A stretch of 64,000 nucleotides of DNA from an uncultured Anaerolineaceae bacterium. Lineage in GTDB: Bacteria; Chloroflexota; Anaerolineae; Anaerolineales; Anaerolineaceae. The number at the start of each line of letters is the position of its first letter. Positions within the stretch are counted from its first letter, which is position 1. Shown piece by piece: positions 43,270 through 51,990 of the stretch. A program made the translations under genes and the position numbers. The stretch spans positions 1-64,000 of the forward strand of contig CALIHP010000060.1 of NCBI GenBank assembly GCA_938020565.1, in the 5' to 3' direction. The notes under the pieces were generated by a model. That model made no database searches. It was not told the DNA's origin and saw nothing but the letters and a program-made list of their open reading frames with translations.

Positions 43270-44631
43270 CTAACCGCCGTTCGTTTCCGCCGCCGCGTCG
43301 CTCCCGGCGGTTTCGTTTTCATACTCGTTCGCGTCTTCCGATTCGCTTCCGCCGCCGTCGTCCGTCATCGGCAGCGCGATAACGCCTCCGTCGTCGACCG
43401 GCGAAGCGAGCGCGATATCGAAGTCGTTCGATTTGCAGCGGTCCGTCATCGTGTTCGCGTTGGCCATGGCGATCGCGTCATCCGGGATATTCTGCGTGAT
43501 CTGCCTGACAATTTCGGTCGCTTCGGTGCAGTTCCCGCTGCGCGCCATGACCAGTCCATACATCGAATACAGCTCGGGGACCCGATTATTATAGGAAATC
43601 GGGATCCCTTCAATCATGGTACCGGAAGGCGTCATCCCGCCGTATATCGCGAGGCGGAAATTCTTGACCGCGTCGTTGTATTTTCCGGACATGTAATATT
43701 GGATCCCCAGATTCCAGTAAAACATCGTCTCTTCCGGGTCGAGGTCGATCGCGTCTTCAGCCTGCTGGATCGCTTTCGCGTATTCGCCGTTCCCGCTGTA
43801 GGTTCGGGAAATATAGTAAGGCGCCCAGGGGTCGTACGGGTTCAGCGATCGGGCGCGCTCAAACGCGGTAATCGCTTCGGTCGTCTGGTCCGCCGCGCGC
43901 AGGTTCCGTCCCAGCGCCAGGAATAGTTCCGCGATATTCGGGTTGATTGAAATCGCGATCTGAAATTCGTTAATCGCTTCTTCATAGTTCCCGGTAATTT
44001 CGAGGAGCAACCCGCGGGCGCGGTGCGCTTCCATCGTATCGCTTCCGTACTCGATCGCTTTCCGGGACGCGTCGGTCGCTTTTTCAAGCGTCGCCAGCGA
44101 TTCCTTTTCGTTAAATTCATTGACGTAAGCTTCCGTCATGTAGGCGTATAGGAGCGGGTTCGTCGGGTCGATCTCCGAAGCGCGCTGGAAAGCGGCTTCG
44201 GCGTCCAGATAATTTCCAAGCTCTCCCAGCGCCCACCCTCGGATCGCGTGCGCGACGGGGTTATTTCCGTTCAGGAGAATCGCGTTTTCGGCGTTCAGGA
44301 GCGCGTCTTCGGTATGCCCTTCGTACATTTCGATTTTCGCGAGATTAACGTAAACGGAAATATCTTTCGGATTCGAGTCGATCGCTTTGTAATACGACTC
44401 GATCGCGCGCGCCATCTTCCCGTCGTTGGCGAATTGCTCCGCTTCAGAAACGAACGCTTCCGGGGGCGTCGTCGGCGTCGCGGTCGGGATGAAAAGCGGC
44501 TGCGTTTCGGGAACGACGGTAACGCTGAAATAAATTCCCAGCGCGGCGACGACCGCGAGAAACGCCAGCCGGATCGGATTTGATCTTTTCCTGCGGTTGT
44601 TATAGCTGTAACGTGAGCCTCTTAAGTACAC
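43270..44631 (-). CDS. Membrane-anchored TPR-repeat protein
   Basis: 453 residues, GTG start 44631 with AGGAAGG upstream. A basic start, one membrane helix (~22-40), then at least eight tetratricopeptide repeats (~60-390, with repeats such as AIESYYKAIDSNPKDISVYVNLAKIEMYEGHTEDAL and AIQQAEDAIDLDPEETMFYWNLG). A low-complexity acidic tail rich in Asp, Gly and Asn. TPRs mediate protein-protein contact; the partner is unknown. Convergent with the zinc-finger gene. Confidence 0.85.
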   Translation of the reverse strand: MYLRGSRYSYNNRRKRSNPIRLAFLAVVAALGIYFSVTVVPETQPLFIPTATPTTPPEAFVSEAEQFANDGKMARAIESYYKAIDSNPKDISVYVNLAKIEMYEGHTEDALLNAENAILLNGNNPVAHAIRGWALGELGNYLDAEAAFQRASEIDPTNPLLYAYMTEAYVNEFNEKESLATLEKATDASRKAIEYGSDTMEAHRARGLLLEITGNYEEAINEFQIAISINPNIAELFLALGRNLRAADQTTEAITAFERARSLNPYDPWAPYYISRTYSGNGEYAKAIQQAEDAIDLDPEETMFYWNLGIQYYMSGKYNDAVKNFRLAIYGGMTPSGTMIEGIPISYNNRVPELYSMYGLVMARSGNCTEATEIVRQITQNIPDDAIAMANANTMTDRCKSNDFDIALASPVDDGGVIALPMTDDGGGSESEDANEYENETAGSDAAAETNGG

Positions 44632-44824
44632 GGCGATTTCCTTCCTGTCGACTGCGAAACTGCGTACAGGCGCTGCCCGATCGTTGAAAAGCTGGCGTCG
44701 CCTTGAGCTGCGTCTCGGAATTTGATTATACCGTCTGCCCCGTTGTTTGTTCCTTAAAAAAATTTTGTTTCATCGACGAGAAAAGATTAGCAGGATTTGG
44801 ATTCCGTTTTCAGACGAAAACGTG

Positions 44825-44830
44825 TATAAT
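44825..44830 (+). promoter_or_regulatory. Candidate promoter of the first nucleoside ABC operon
   Basis: Consensus -10 TATAAT about 55 nt before the BMP ATG. The -35 (TTCCGT, 17-nt spacing) is weak. Confidence 0.5.
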
Positions 44831-44885
44831 TTAAACGGGAAACGGGACGATCCGTTGCCGAATTCAATAAAAAGGAGTTGGTTAT

Positions 44886-45914
44886 ATGAAGAAATTGTTC
44901 ATTGGCGTATTGGTTGCAGTGTTGGTCCTCGGCGTTGCGGTTTTCTCGGTCGCGGCTCAGGACGAGATCAAAATCTGTCAGGTGACCGACCTGGGCGGCG
45001 TCGACGATAAGTCATTTAACGAGACGGCCTGGAACGGGATCAAGATGGCCGAGACTGAATTGGGGATTAAGGGGATCGTCCTCGAATCGAAATCCGACTC
45101 GGACTACATGGTCAACATCGATCAGTTTATTGACGACGGCTGCGATCTGATTGTTACGGTCGGTTTCATGCTTCAGGAAGCGACGGAGACTGCCGCGACC
45201 GATAACCCGGACGTCAAATTCTCGATTATTGACTCTGCCGTCGGAATGGACAACGTTGTCGATCAGGTTTTCCAGACGGACGAAGCCGCGTTCCTGGCCG
45301 GGTACGCAGCCGCCGCGATGACGAAGACCGGGACCGTCGGGACCTACGGCGGTATGTGCATCCCGACCGTTACGATTTTCATGGACGGGTTCGCCCGCGG
45401 CGTCGCCTACTATAACGGTATCAAGGGGACGGAAGTTAAGGTTCTCGGCTGGGACCTCGAAAAACAGGATGGAACCTGCGTCGATTCGTTTGACGATCTC
45501 GACAAGGGCAAACAGACGACGATCGCGATGATGGACCAGGGCGCGGATATTATCATGCCGGTCGCCGGTCCGGTTGGCGGCGGTACGATCGCGGCGATTG
45601 AGGATCGCGGGACCGGTATGGTTATCGGCGTCGATTCTGACTGGGCGCTGACCTACCCTGACAGCGCGAAGATCATTCTGACCTCGGTTGTCAAGAAAAT
45701 GGATGCGACGACGTTGGATGTCATCAAGTCGGTCGTCGACGGCAAGTTCGCCGGCGGCAAGGTCGTTGGTACGCTTGCGAATCAGGGCGTTGGGATCGCT
45801 CCGTTCCATGAATTTGACGCGGAAATTTCGGATGAGCTCAAGGCCGAGCTCGCCGATATTGAAGCGAAGATTATTTCCGGCGATATTACGCTGAACGAAG
45901 CGTTCATTCAGTAA
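44886..45914 (+). CDS. BMP-family nucleoside ABC transporter substrate-binding protein (system 1)
   Basis: 342 residues. Signal peptide without a lipobox (AVFSVAAQD). Mature part: CQVTDLGGVDDKSFNETAWNG, DLIVTVGFMLQEATETAA, VKFSIIDSAVG, KTGTVGTYGGMCIPTV and FARGVAYYNG; the BMP/Med family binds nucleosides such as guanosine. AAGGAG precedes ATG. A terminator between it and the next genes should give excess binding protein. Confidence 0.9.
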   Translation: MKKLFIGVLVAVLVLGVAVFSVAAQDEIKICQVTDLGGVDDKSFNETAWNGIKMAETELGIKGIVLESKSDSDYMVNIDQFIDDGCDLIVTVGFMLQEATETAATDNPDVKFSIIDSAVGMDNVVDQVFQTDEAAFLAGYAAAAMTKTGTVGTYGGMCIPTVTIFMDGFARGVAYYNGIKGTEVKVLGWDLEKQDGTCVDSFDDLDKGKQTTIAMMDQGADIIMPVAGPVGGGTIAAIEDRGTGMVIGVDSDWALTYPDSAKIILTSVVKKMDATTLDVIKSVVDGKFAGGKVVGTLANQGVGIAPFHEFDAEISDELKAELADIEAKIISGDITLNEAFIQ

Positions 45915-45941
45915 ATCGAAATCAAGGAAGCATTTTGAATT

Positions 45942-45968
45942 GGGCGGGGGCGTTCTCCCGCCCTTTTT
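45942..45968 (+). terminator. Terminator after the BMP gene
   Basis: GGGCGGG/CCCGCCC stem with an 8-nt loop followed by TTTTT. It sits between the substrate-binding gene and the ATPase gene and would reduce downstream expression. Confidence 0.85.
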
Positions 45969-46101
45969 CAATCGGCCGCATGGACGGGCCCTGTGAGTTG
46001 GGTCGAAGAATATCGACATTTTCGAAAACTCAAACTATAATTATTGAATGGAAATATAAGGGCTCTCAGTCAGCAAAATATTACGGATGAGGAGTAGAGA
46101 A

Positions 46102-47649
46102 ATGCCTCCGGTATTGGAATTGAAAGGGATTACCAAGCGGTTCCCCGGCGTTCTGGCCAACGATCATATCGATTTGCGCCTGGAAAAAGGAGAGATTCTT
46201 GCGCTTCTGGGCGAGAACGGCGCTGGAAAATCAACGTTGATGAATATTCTGTATGGGCTGTATCAGCCCGATGAAGGCGGTTTCCGGATCAACGGTCAAT
46301 CGGTCCAGATCCATGGCCCGATGGACGCGATTCGCGCTGGAATCGGCATGGTCCATCAGCATTTCATGCTGATTCCTGTATTTACCGTGACCGAGAACGT
46401 CATGCTGGGCGAGGAATCGGTCCGTGCCGCGGGAGTCCTTGATCGGCAATCCGCCGCCGAACGGATTACCGAAATCGCGGGTACCTATGGGCTGAGCCTG
46501 GATCCGAACGCGCTCGTCAGGGACCTCCCGGTCGGAATCCAGCAGCGCGTCGAAATCGTTAAGCTGCTTTACCGCAACGCGAATATCCTGATTTTCGACG
46601 AGCCGACCGCGGTCCTCACGCCGCAGGAGGCCGACGACCTCTTCCGCGTCATGAAATCGCTGACGGACCAGGGCAAGTCGATTATTTTTATTACGCATAA
46701 GCTCCGCGAAGTTCTCGAATACTCCGATCGGATCATGGTCATCCGGCGCGGGAAAGTCGTCGGCGAGACGCTCCCGAAGGAATCGGATCAGGCGTCCCTG
46801 GCTTCGATGATGGTCGGGCGGTCGGTAAATATTGAAAGCGATAAGGCCCCCTGCAGGCCGGGCGAGACGGTTCTCCGCGTCAACGATCTTTACGTCAGCG
46901 ATAACACGCGGACGGTTACCGTTCATGGAATTTCGTTCGAAATACGCGCGGGCGAGATTTTAGGCGTAGCGGGCGTTCAGGGCAACGGGCAGACTGAATT
47001 GGAGGAAGCGGTAACGGGGATGCGCGATCCTGACGCTGGGACGATTGAGTTTCTGGGCCGTCCGTATTCGAAGCTTCAGCCGCGGAAATTCGTCGAGATG
47101 GGCGGGGCGCATGTTCCGGAGGACCGGCAGCGCGATGGCCTGATTCTGGGGTTCTCGGTTGAAGACAATCTGATGCTTTGTACGTATTATAAACCGCCGT
47201 TCTCAGTAAACGGGATTTTCGATCGCAAGGAAATATCCGAAAACGCACTGGATCTCATCGAACGGTTCGATATCCGCCCGCCGCATCCGCTTAACGCGGT
47301 CGGGAATCTTTCCGGCGGCAACCAGCAGAAGGTCATCGTTGCGCGCGAGTTATCGCGCGGAAATAAGCTGATCGTCGCGTCGCAGCCGACACGCGGCCTT
47401 GACATTGGTTCGATTGAATATATCCATGCGCAGCTCGTCCGGCAGCGCGACGAGGGATGCGCCGTGCTGCTGATTTCGTCCGAGCTGGATGAAATTATGT
47501 CGCTGGCGGATCGCGTTCTCGTTATGTACAAGGGGCAGGCGATGACGCTGGTCGATCGCGAAAAGACAACGAAAGAGAAGATCGGGTTATACATGGCGGG
47601 CGTCAAGGACCCGTCCGAGAACACAGTTTCCCATGAGGTCGAATCATGA
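46102..47649 (+). CDS. Nucleoside ABC transporter ATPase (system 1)
   Basis: 515 residues from ATG 46102 (MPPVLELKG; GAGGAG upstream). Two ABC domains: GENGAGKSTLMNIL, VGIQQRVEIVKLL, ILIFDEPTAVLTP; and GVQGNGQTELEEAV (Walker A degenerate), LSGGNQQKVIVARELSRGNKL, IVASQPTRGLDIGS. The second Walker B reads ASQPTRG instead of DEPTRG, a frequent state in YufO-like ATPases. Overlaps the first permease (ATGA). Confidence 0.93.
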   Translation: MPPVLELKGITKRFPGVLANDHIDLRLEKGEILALLGENGAGKSTLMNILYGLYQPDEGGFRINGQSVQIHGPMDAIRAGIGMVHQHFMLIPVFTVTENVMLGEESVRAAGVLDRQSAAERITEIAGTYGLSLDPNALVRDLPVGIQQRVEIVKLLYRNANILIFDEPTAVLTPQEADDLFRVMKSLTDQGKSIIFITHKLREVLEYSDRIMVIRRGKVVGETLPKESDQASLASMMVGRSVNIESDKAPCRPGETVLRVNDLYVSDNTRTVTVHGISFEIRAGEILGVAGVQGNGQTELEEAVTGMRDPDAGTIEFLGRPYSKLQPRKFVEMGGAHVPEDRQRDGLILGFSVEDNLMLCTYYKPPFSVNGIFDRKEISENALDLIERFDIRPPHPLNAVGNLSGGNQQKVIVARELSRGNKLIVASQPTRGLDIGSIEYIHAQLVRQRDEGCAVLLISSELDEIMSLADRVLVMYKGQAMTLVDREKTTKEKIGLYMAGVKDPSENTVSHEVES

Positions 47650-48932
47650 GCAATGCATTTTCATCGAGCGAAAAAAAGTTGAGTCCCGGAGGCGGCGCCC
47701 GTCCCGGGAAGGGTTCGAAGGCTGAAAAGAAAAACGGCTGGCTCTCCCGGTTCTGGCAGGCGATCCGGATTCCGTTTCTGGCGATTTTCAGCGGCCTTCT
47801 TCTGGGCGCGATTTTTATCGCCGTTACCTCGACGACCGTTTACGTGGCGTTCGGGAATGGCTTCGGCTCCGGGATGCGCGCTGTCTTCACGACGATCGGC
47901 GACGCTTACAGCGCGTTGTTTCAGGGGGCGTTCGGCGATCCGGGAAAGATTGTCGAGGCGATCCGGAACGGCGAGAAGGTCAACCGCGCGTTTAAACCGA
48001 TTTTTCAGAGCCTGGTTGAGACGACGCCGTACCTGTTTACCGGACTGGCGCTGGCGCTTGGTTTTCGTGCGGGCGTTTTTAATATCGGCGGCGAGGGTCA
48101 GATTTATATCGGCGCGGTTCTGGCGACGCTCGTCGGGACGACCGATTTGGGACTGCCCCCATTCTGGCACATGACGGCCGCGATTCTCCTTGGCGTAGCT
48201 GGCGGGGCGTTCTGGGGCTTCGTTCCCGGCTGGCTGAAGGCGAACGCCGGGTCGCATGAAGTAATCAATACAATTATGATGAATTACATTGCGCTTCGGC
48301 TGGTTGAATTTCTCCTGACCGGGCCGATGACGAAGACGGGCAGCGGCGGAATGCCTACGTCGAACGGAATCCTCGAATCGGCGCGGATCCCGCTCGTCTT
48401 TCCCCGTCCGCTGACGCTGCACTGGGGTTTCTTCCTTTCGATCGGAATCGCGATTCTGGCGTGGTTCCTGTTGTTCAAGACGAAATGGGGCTTCAATCTG
48501 CAGATTGCCGGCGCGAATAAACACGCGGCGAAGTACGCCGGACTGAACGTCAAGGTGTGGATGGTGCTGGGCATGACGTTCTCGGGAGCGTTGGCCGGGC
48601 TCTGCGGCGCGGTTCAGGTTCTGGGCGTGACCTATTCGATGGGACTGGGCGTTTCGGCCGGCTATGGATTTGACGCGATATCGCTGGCGCTGTTGGCGAA
48701 TAACAATCCGCTGGCTTGTATCCCGGCGGCGTTCCTGTTCGGGTTCCTGAAAAACGGATCGCGCGCGATGATGAGCCGGACGGGAATTCCAATCGATATC
48801 GTATCGATTATTCAGGCGTTTATTCTGGTATTCATCGCCGCTCCGGCGATTATCCGTACGATTTACCGGCTGCGTGGGGATTCGAAAACCGACTCGAAAG
48901 CGGTCAGCGTATCCGGATTTGGAGGTAACTGA
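47646..48932 (+). CDS. Nucleoside ABC transporter permease 1 (system 1)
   Basis: 428 residues. Extra ~40-residue charged N-tail, then about 9-10 helices. Motifs: TGLALALGFRAGVFNIGGEGQIYIGA and INTIMMNYIALRLVEFLL, GANKHAAKYAGLNVKVWM of the BPD_transp_2 nucleoside (YufP) permeases. Confidence 0.93.
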   Translation: MSNAFSSSEKKLSPGGGARPGKGSKAEKKNGWLSRFWQAIRIPFLAIFSGLLLGAIFIAVTSTTVYVAFGNGFGSGMRAVFTTIGDAYSALFQGAFGDPGKIVEAIRNGEKVNRAFKPIFQSLVETTPYLFTGLALALGFRAGVFNIGGEGQIYIGAVLATLVGTTDLGLPPFWHMTAAILLGVAGGAFWGFVPGWLKANAGSHEVINTIMMNYIALRLVEFLLTGPMTKTGSGGMPTSNGILESARIPLVFPRPLTLHWGFFLSIGIAILAWFLLFKTKWGFNLQIAGANKHAAKYAGLNVKVWMVLGMTFSGALAGLCGAVQVLGVTYSMGLGVSAGYGFDAISLALLANNNPLACIPAAFLFGFLKNGSRAMMSRTGIPIDIVSIIQAFILVFIAAPAIIRTIYRLRGDSKTDSKAVSVSGFGGN

Positions 48933-50215
48933 TGAGTCAGCACGCTGCTTCTGTGGTTGAGAGTTCTATTCATGAGCATTCGCGGTCCGTCCGCGATCGG
49001 ATTATCGGAGTATTGCTCATATTTTTCGCGGCAGTGATCTATTTCGCGTTTACAACGGCTTCGACCCCGTCGACGATCTCAACGTTTATCATGGCTCCCG
49101 GCGGGGCGACGCGCGGGGTGATGGACGATTGGTCGTTCCCTTCCCGCGCGGTCCTGATCGGGATTACCGTCGTTTTAGCGCTTTTGGGTCTCTGGCTTCT
49201 GGCCTTCGGGTCAAAAGGACGATCGAACGTATTCCTCGTCGCCGGCGGCGTCGGGTTGGTTCTGGCGTTCCTGATTTATGTTTCGTTCGATAAGCGGTTG
49301 AATTTCGCGAGCCTTTTTAATTCAGCGTTGACGATGTCGGTTCCGATCGCCCTCGGCGCGCTCTCCGGAATCCTTTCGGAGCGCTCCGGGATTACAAATA
49401 TTGCCGTCGAAGGGTACATGCTGATCTCGGCGATGGTTGGCTCGATTGTCGGATCGGTAACGAAGAGTATCTGGCTTGGCTTGCTGGCTGCGATGCTGTC
49501 GAGCAGCCTGCTCTCCTGCGTTCATGCCTGGCTTTCGATTCATTATAAGGTCAATCAGGTTATCTCCGGTACCGTTATTAATATTTTTTCTCTGGGGCTG
49601 ACGTCGTATATCTCGTCCATGTACTTGCAGAATATTCAGGCGCTGAATAAAACGCCGCGCTTCCCGACCGTTTCGATTCCGCTTCTGGCCGATATTCCGT
49701 TTTTTGGTCCGGTTCTCTTCAGGAATAACCTGCTCGTGTTTGGGATGCTCCTGCTGGTTCTGACGTTTAACTTCATGCTGTTTAAAACGCGCTGGGGACT
49801 TCGCCTCCGTTCAGTGGGGGAACATCCGAAAGCCGCGGATACGCTCGGCGTCAACGTTTTCAAAACGCGTTATATAGCGGTTATCTTATCCGGGCTGATC
49901 GCGGGTATTGGCGGCGCTTACTTCTCGCTGGGTTCGGTCGGCCGCTTCGACGAAGGGATGACCGCTGGGAAAGGGTTTATCTCTCTGGCGGCGATGATTT
50001 TCGGCGGATGGAACCCGATTCCGTCGTTCCTCGCCGGCGTTCTTTTCGGGTTTGCTGACGCGCTGGCGTCGGCCGTCTCGATTCTTGGCTCGCCGATTCC
50101 AGGGCAGTTTATTAACATGCTGCCTTACGTGATTACGATGGTCGTTTTGGGCGGCGTCGTTGGGAAGGGCGCGACCGGGCCGGCGGCGGCGGGCGTCCTG
50201 TACGAAAAAGAGTAA
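48932..50215 (+). CDS. Nucleoside ABC transporter permease 2 (system 1)
   Basis: 427 residues, start one base inside the previous stop with GGAGGT before it. Roughly 10 helices; a longer N-terminal region than YufQ (~110 residues with extra helices). Conserved core: GALSGILSERSGITNIAVEGYMLI, GVNVFKTRYIAVILSG, GMTAGKGFISLAAMIFGGWNP. Confidence 0.93.
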   Translation: MSQHAASVVESSIHEHSRSVRDRIIGVLLIFFAAVIYFAFTTASTPSTISTFIMAPGGATRGVMDDWSFPSRAVLIGITVVLALLGLWLLAFGSKGRSNVFLVAGGVGLVLAFLIYVSFDKRLNFASLFNSALTMSVPIALGALSGILSERSGITNIAVEGYMLISAMVGSIVGSVTKSIWLGLLAAMLSSSLLSCVHAWLSIHYKVNQVISGTVINIFSLGLTSYISSMYLQNIQALNKTPRFPTVSIPLLADIPFFGPVLFRNNLLVFGMLLLVLTFNFMLFKTRWGLRLRSVGEHPKAADTLGVNVFKTRYIAVILSGLIAGIGGAYFSLGSVGRFDEGMTAGKGFISLAAMIFGGWNPIPSFLAGVLFGFADALASAVSILGSPIPGQFINMLPYVITMVVLGGVVGKGATGPAAAGVLYEKE

Positions 50216-50243
50216 GTTTTCTTAATTCTTTCTATAAATAAAT

Positions 50244-50271
50244 CGGCGGGCATTTTTAATTGTGCCCGCCG
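50244..50271. terminator. Bidirectional terminator between convergent operons
   Basis: CGGCGGGCA/TGCCCGCCG, 9 bp with a 10-nt loop, between the nucleoside-permease gene and the convergent cupin gene. The flanks are T-rich on both strands (GTCTATTTATATTT on plus, ATTTATTTATAG on minus). Confidence 0.75.
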
Positions 50272-50301
50272 GTCTATTTATATTTGCGCGCCGGTCAAAA
50301 C

Positions 50302-50643
50302 TCAGGCTCGCCCGAAGTCGTCCTCAACCCGAACGATATCGTCTTCGGGACAGACGCCGAGCTGCGTTTCGATCAGGACGAGCGTTTCGCCGGTGTTGTT
50401 TTCGATCCGGTGCTGCTCTTCCTGCTCGATCCGGACGACGTTGCCGGCGCTTACCTGGAAGCGTTTTTCCCCGAGCGTCATCAGCCCGGAGCCTTGAACG
50501 ATGACCCAGACTTCGGCGCGCTGATGATGGTACTGGAGCGAGAGGCGCTTTCCGGGAAAAACGAAAATCCGCTTCACGCGATATGACGGTTCAAACAGGT
50601 ATTCTTCCCATCGGCCCCACGGGCGATTATCGAAATCGATCAT
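50302..50643 (-). CDS. Cupin, mannose-6-phosphate isomerase type II-like
   Basis: 113 residues, single cupin barrel. RPWGRWEEYLFEPSYRVKRIFVFPGKRLSLQYHHQRAE holds the metal His/Glu set, and GNVVRIEQEEQHRIEN the second cupin motif. It matches the C-terminal isomerase half of GMP/PMI bifunctional enzymes but stands alone. May supply mannose 6-phosphate for the polyprenol mannosyltransferase encoded elsewhere in the window; no data here show that. Confidence 0.85.
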   Translation of the reverse strand: MIDFDNRPWGRWEEYLFEPSYRVKRIFVFPGKRLSLQYHHQRAEVWVIVQGSGLMTLGEKRFQVSAGNVVRIEQEEQHRIENNTGETLVLIETQLGVCPEDDIVRVEDDFGRA

Positions 50644-50679
50644 GTCTTTTGGTCTCCTCTACTCGTTTTTTATGGGGTA

Positions 50680-51756
50680 CTAACTCGAAGCGGCGCGGAA
50701 TATCGCGTTTACCGCGATCCGATTACAGAGGTCCGCATATGCGATTCCGGCTGCCGCGGCTTCTTTCGGGAGAAGGCTCCCCGGGGTCATCCCCGGAAGC
50801 GTATTCGCCTCAAGACAGTACGGCGTTCCGCCGTCGTCGACGCGAAAATCGATTCGGGAATAATATCCAAGCCGCAGGCCCTGATGAATTGTCAGCGCTT
50901 TGGCCTGAAGGACAGCGCTGAGCTCCGCGGGAATCTCCGCTGGGCAGATCTCGCGCGTTCGTTCGCTCTGATATTTCGATTCATAGTCGAACCAGCCGGA
51001 TTGCGGAATGATTTCGATTGGCGGGAGCGGCTTCCCGTCTAAGATCCCGACGCTGAACTCGCGCCCGGGGATGAACCGTTCGATCAGGACGTCGCCGTCG
51101 CTCCCGGTTTTATCGGACGTCGTCGCGACGCGGATCGCCTCGGCGCATTCCGCTTCATCGTTCGGGAGGCTCACACCGATACTCGAGCCGCCGCGCGGCG
51201 GCTTTACGACGCAGGGAAAGCCGATTTTCCCGCGAACCTCGGCAAAGTCGATCTCCTCGATCGAGCGGTAATAGAGCCAATCCGGCGTTTCGCAGCCAAG
51301 CGAGCGGATCAGGCTTTTTGAAAGTTGCTTATCCATCGCGATCACGCAGTCGGCAAAATCGGACCCGGTATATGGGATTCCGAGAAGATCGAAGGCGGCC
51401 TGGAGCTGACCGTTCTCTCCGGCGGCGCCATGAAGCGCGATAAAGACGACGTCCGCCGCCCGGCAGAGGTCTAATACATGCGCGCCGAAAAAGCCGGTCC
51501 CGGAACGGGTCCGGTTTTCGCGTAGTTTCGCCAGGTTCGGCGGCGTCCGCGGAACCTGATACGCATAGTCCTGATAATCCGGACGCGCCAGAAAAAGCGA
51601 TTCGGGTTCTCGATCGAGCTCCGGAAGTCCGAGCCAGACGTCAACGAGCGCGACGGCGTGGCCAGCGTCGGCTAAGGCGTTACTGATTTTGCAGCCGGAA
51701 GCCCAGGAGACGTCCCGTTCTCCTGAATTTCCGCCGGCGAGTACAGCGATTTTCAT
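50680..51756 (-). CDS. ddl: D-alanine-D-alanine ligase
   Basis: 358 residues from ATG 51756 (MKIAVLAGG); a TTG two codons earlier is less likely. ATP-grasp fold: GNSGERDVSWASGCKI, VFIALHGAAGENGQLQAAFDLLGIPYTG, the LYYRSIEEIDF-type region, VKPPRGGSSIGV and RIDFRVDDGGTPYCLEANTLPGMT. Makes the D-Ala-D-Ala end of peptidoglycan precursors. Confidence 0.93.
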   Translation of the reverse strand: MKIAVLAGGNSGERDVSWASGCKISNALADAGHAVALVDVWLGLPELDREPESLFLARPDYQDYAYQVPRTPPNLAKLRENRTRSGTGFFGAHVLDLCRAADVVFIALHGAAGENGQLQAAFDLLGIPYTGSDFADCVIAMDKQLSKSLIRSLGCETPDWLYYRSIEEIDFAEVRGKIGFPCVVKPPRGGSSIGVSLPNDEAECAEAIRVATTSDKTGSDGDVLIERFIPGREFSVGILDGKPLPPIEIIPQSGWFDYESKYQSERTREICPAEIPAELSAVLQAKALTIHQGLRLGYYSRIDFRVDDGGTPYCLEANTLPGMTPGSLLPKEAAAAGIAYADLCNRIAVNAIFRAASS

Positions 51757-51929
51757 CAGCAAAGATTTCCTTTTTTATTTCAGTTTCCCGCGGTTAAAGG
51801 TTTCTCAGCCGCAGCGTTATTGTATCACCCTGACGAGAGAGGGCGGAAGCGGCGAATTCAAACGGTGACCCGGAAGAGAGCGCGGAAGCGGACGGAGAAA
51901 CCTTAACCGCGGAAAGTCGGGCCGGTAGT

Positions 51930-51956
51930 AAACGAAAGAGGCCGCGTGGCGCGGCC
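51930..51956 (-). terminator. Terminator of the groESL operon
   Basis: GGCCGCG (51940-51946) pairs with CGCGGCC (51950-51956). In the minus-strand transcript it is followed by TCTTTCGTTT. Imperfect T-run. Confidence 0.65.
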
Positions 51957-51990
51957 CCTTTCACGATTTTTGTATGAATACGGATGAGGA

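Noticed and set aside
45012..46019. Long open frame antisense to the BMP gene (335 codons)
   Set aside because: It mirrors the codon bias of a clear BMP protein on the other strand and has no family features. The same applies to long antisense frames at 31893-32852, 34210-35019, 52441-53304 and 55625-56443.
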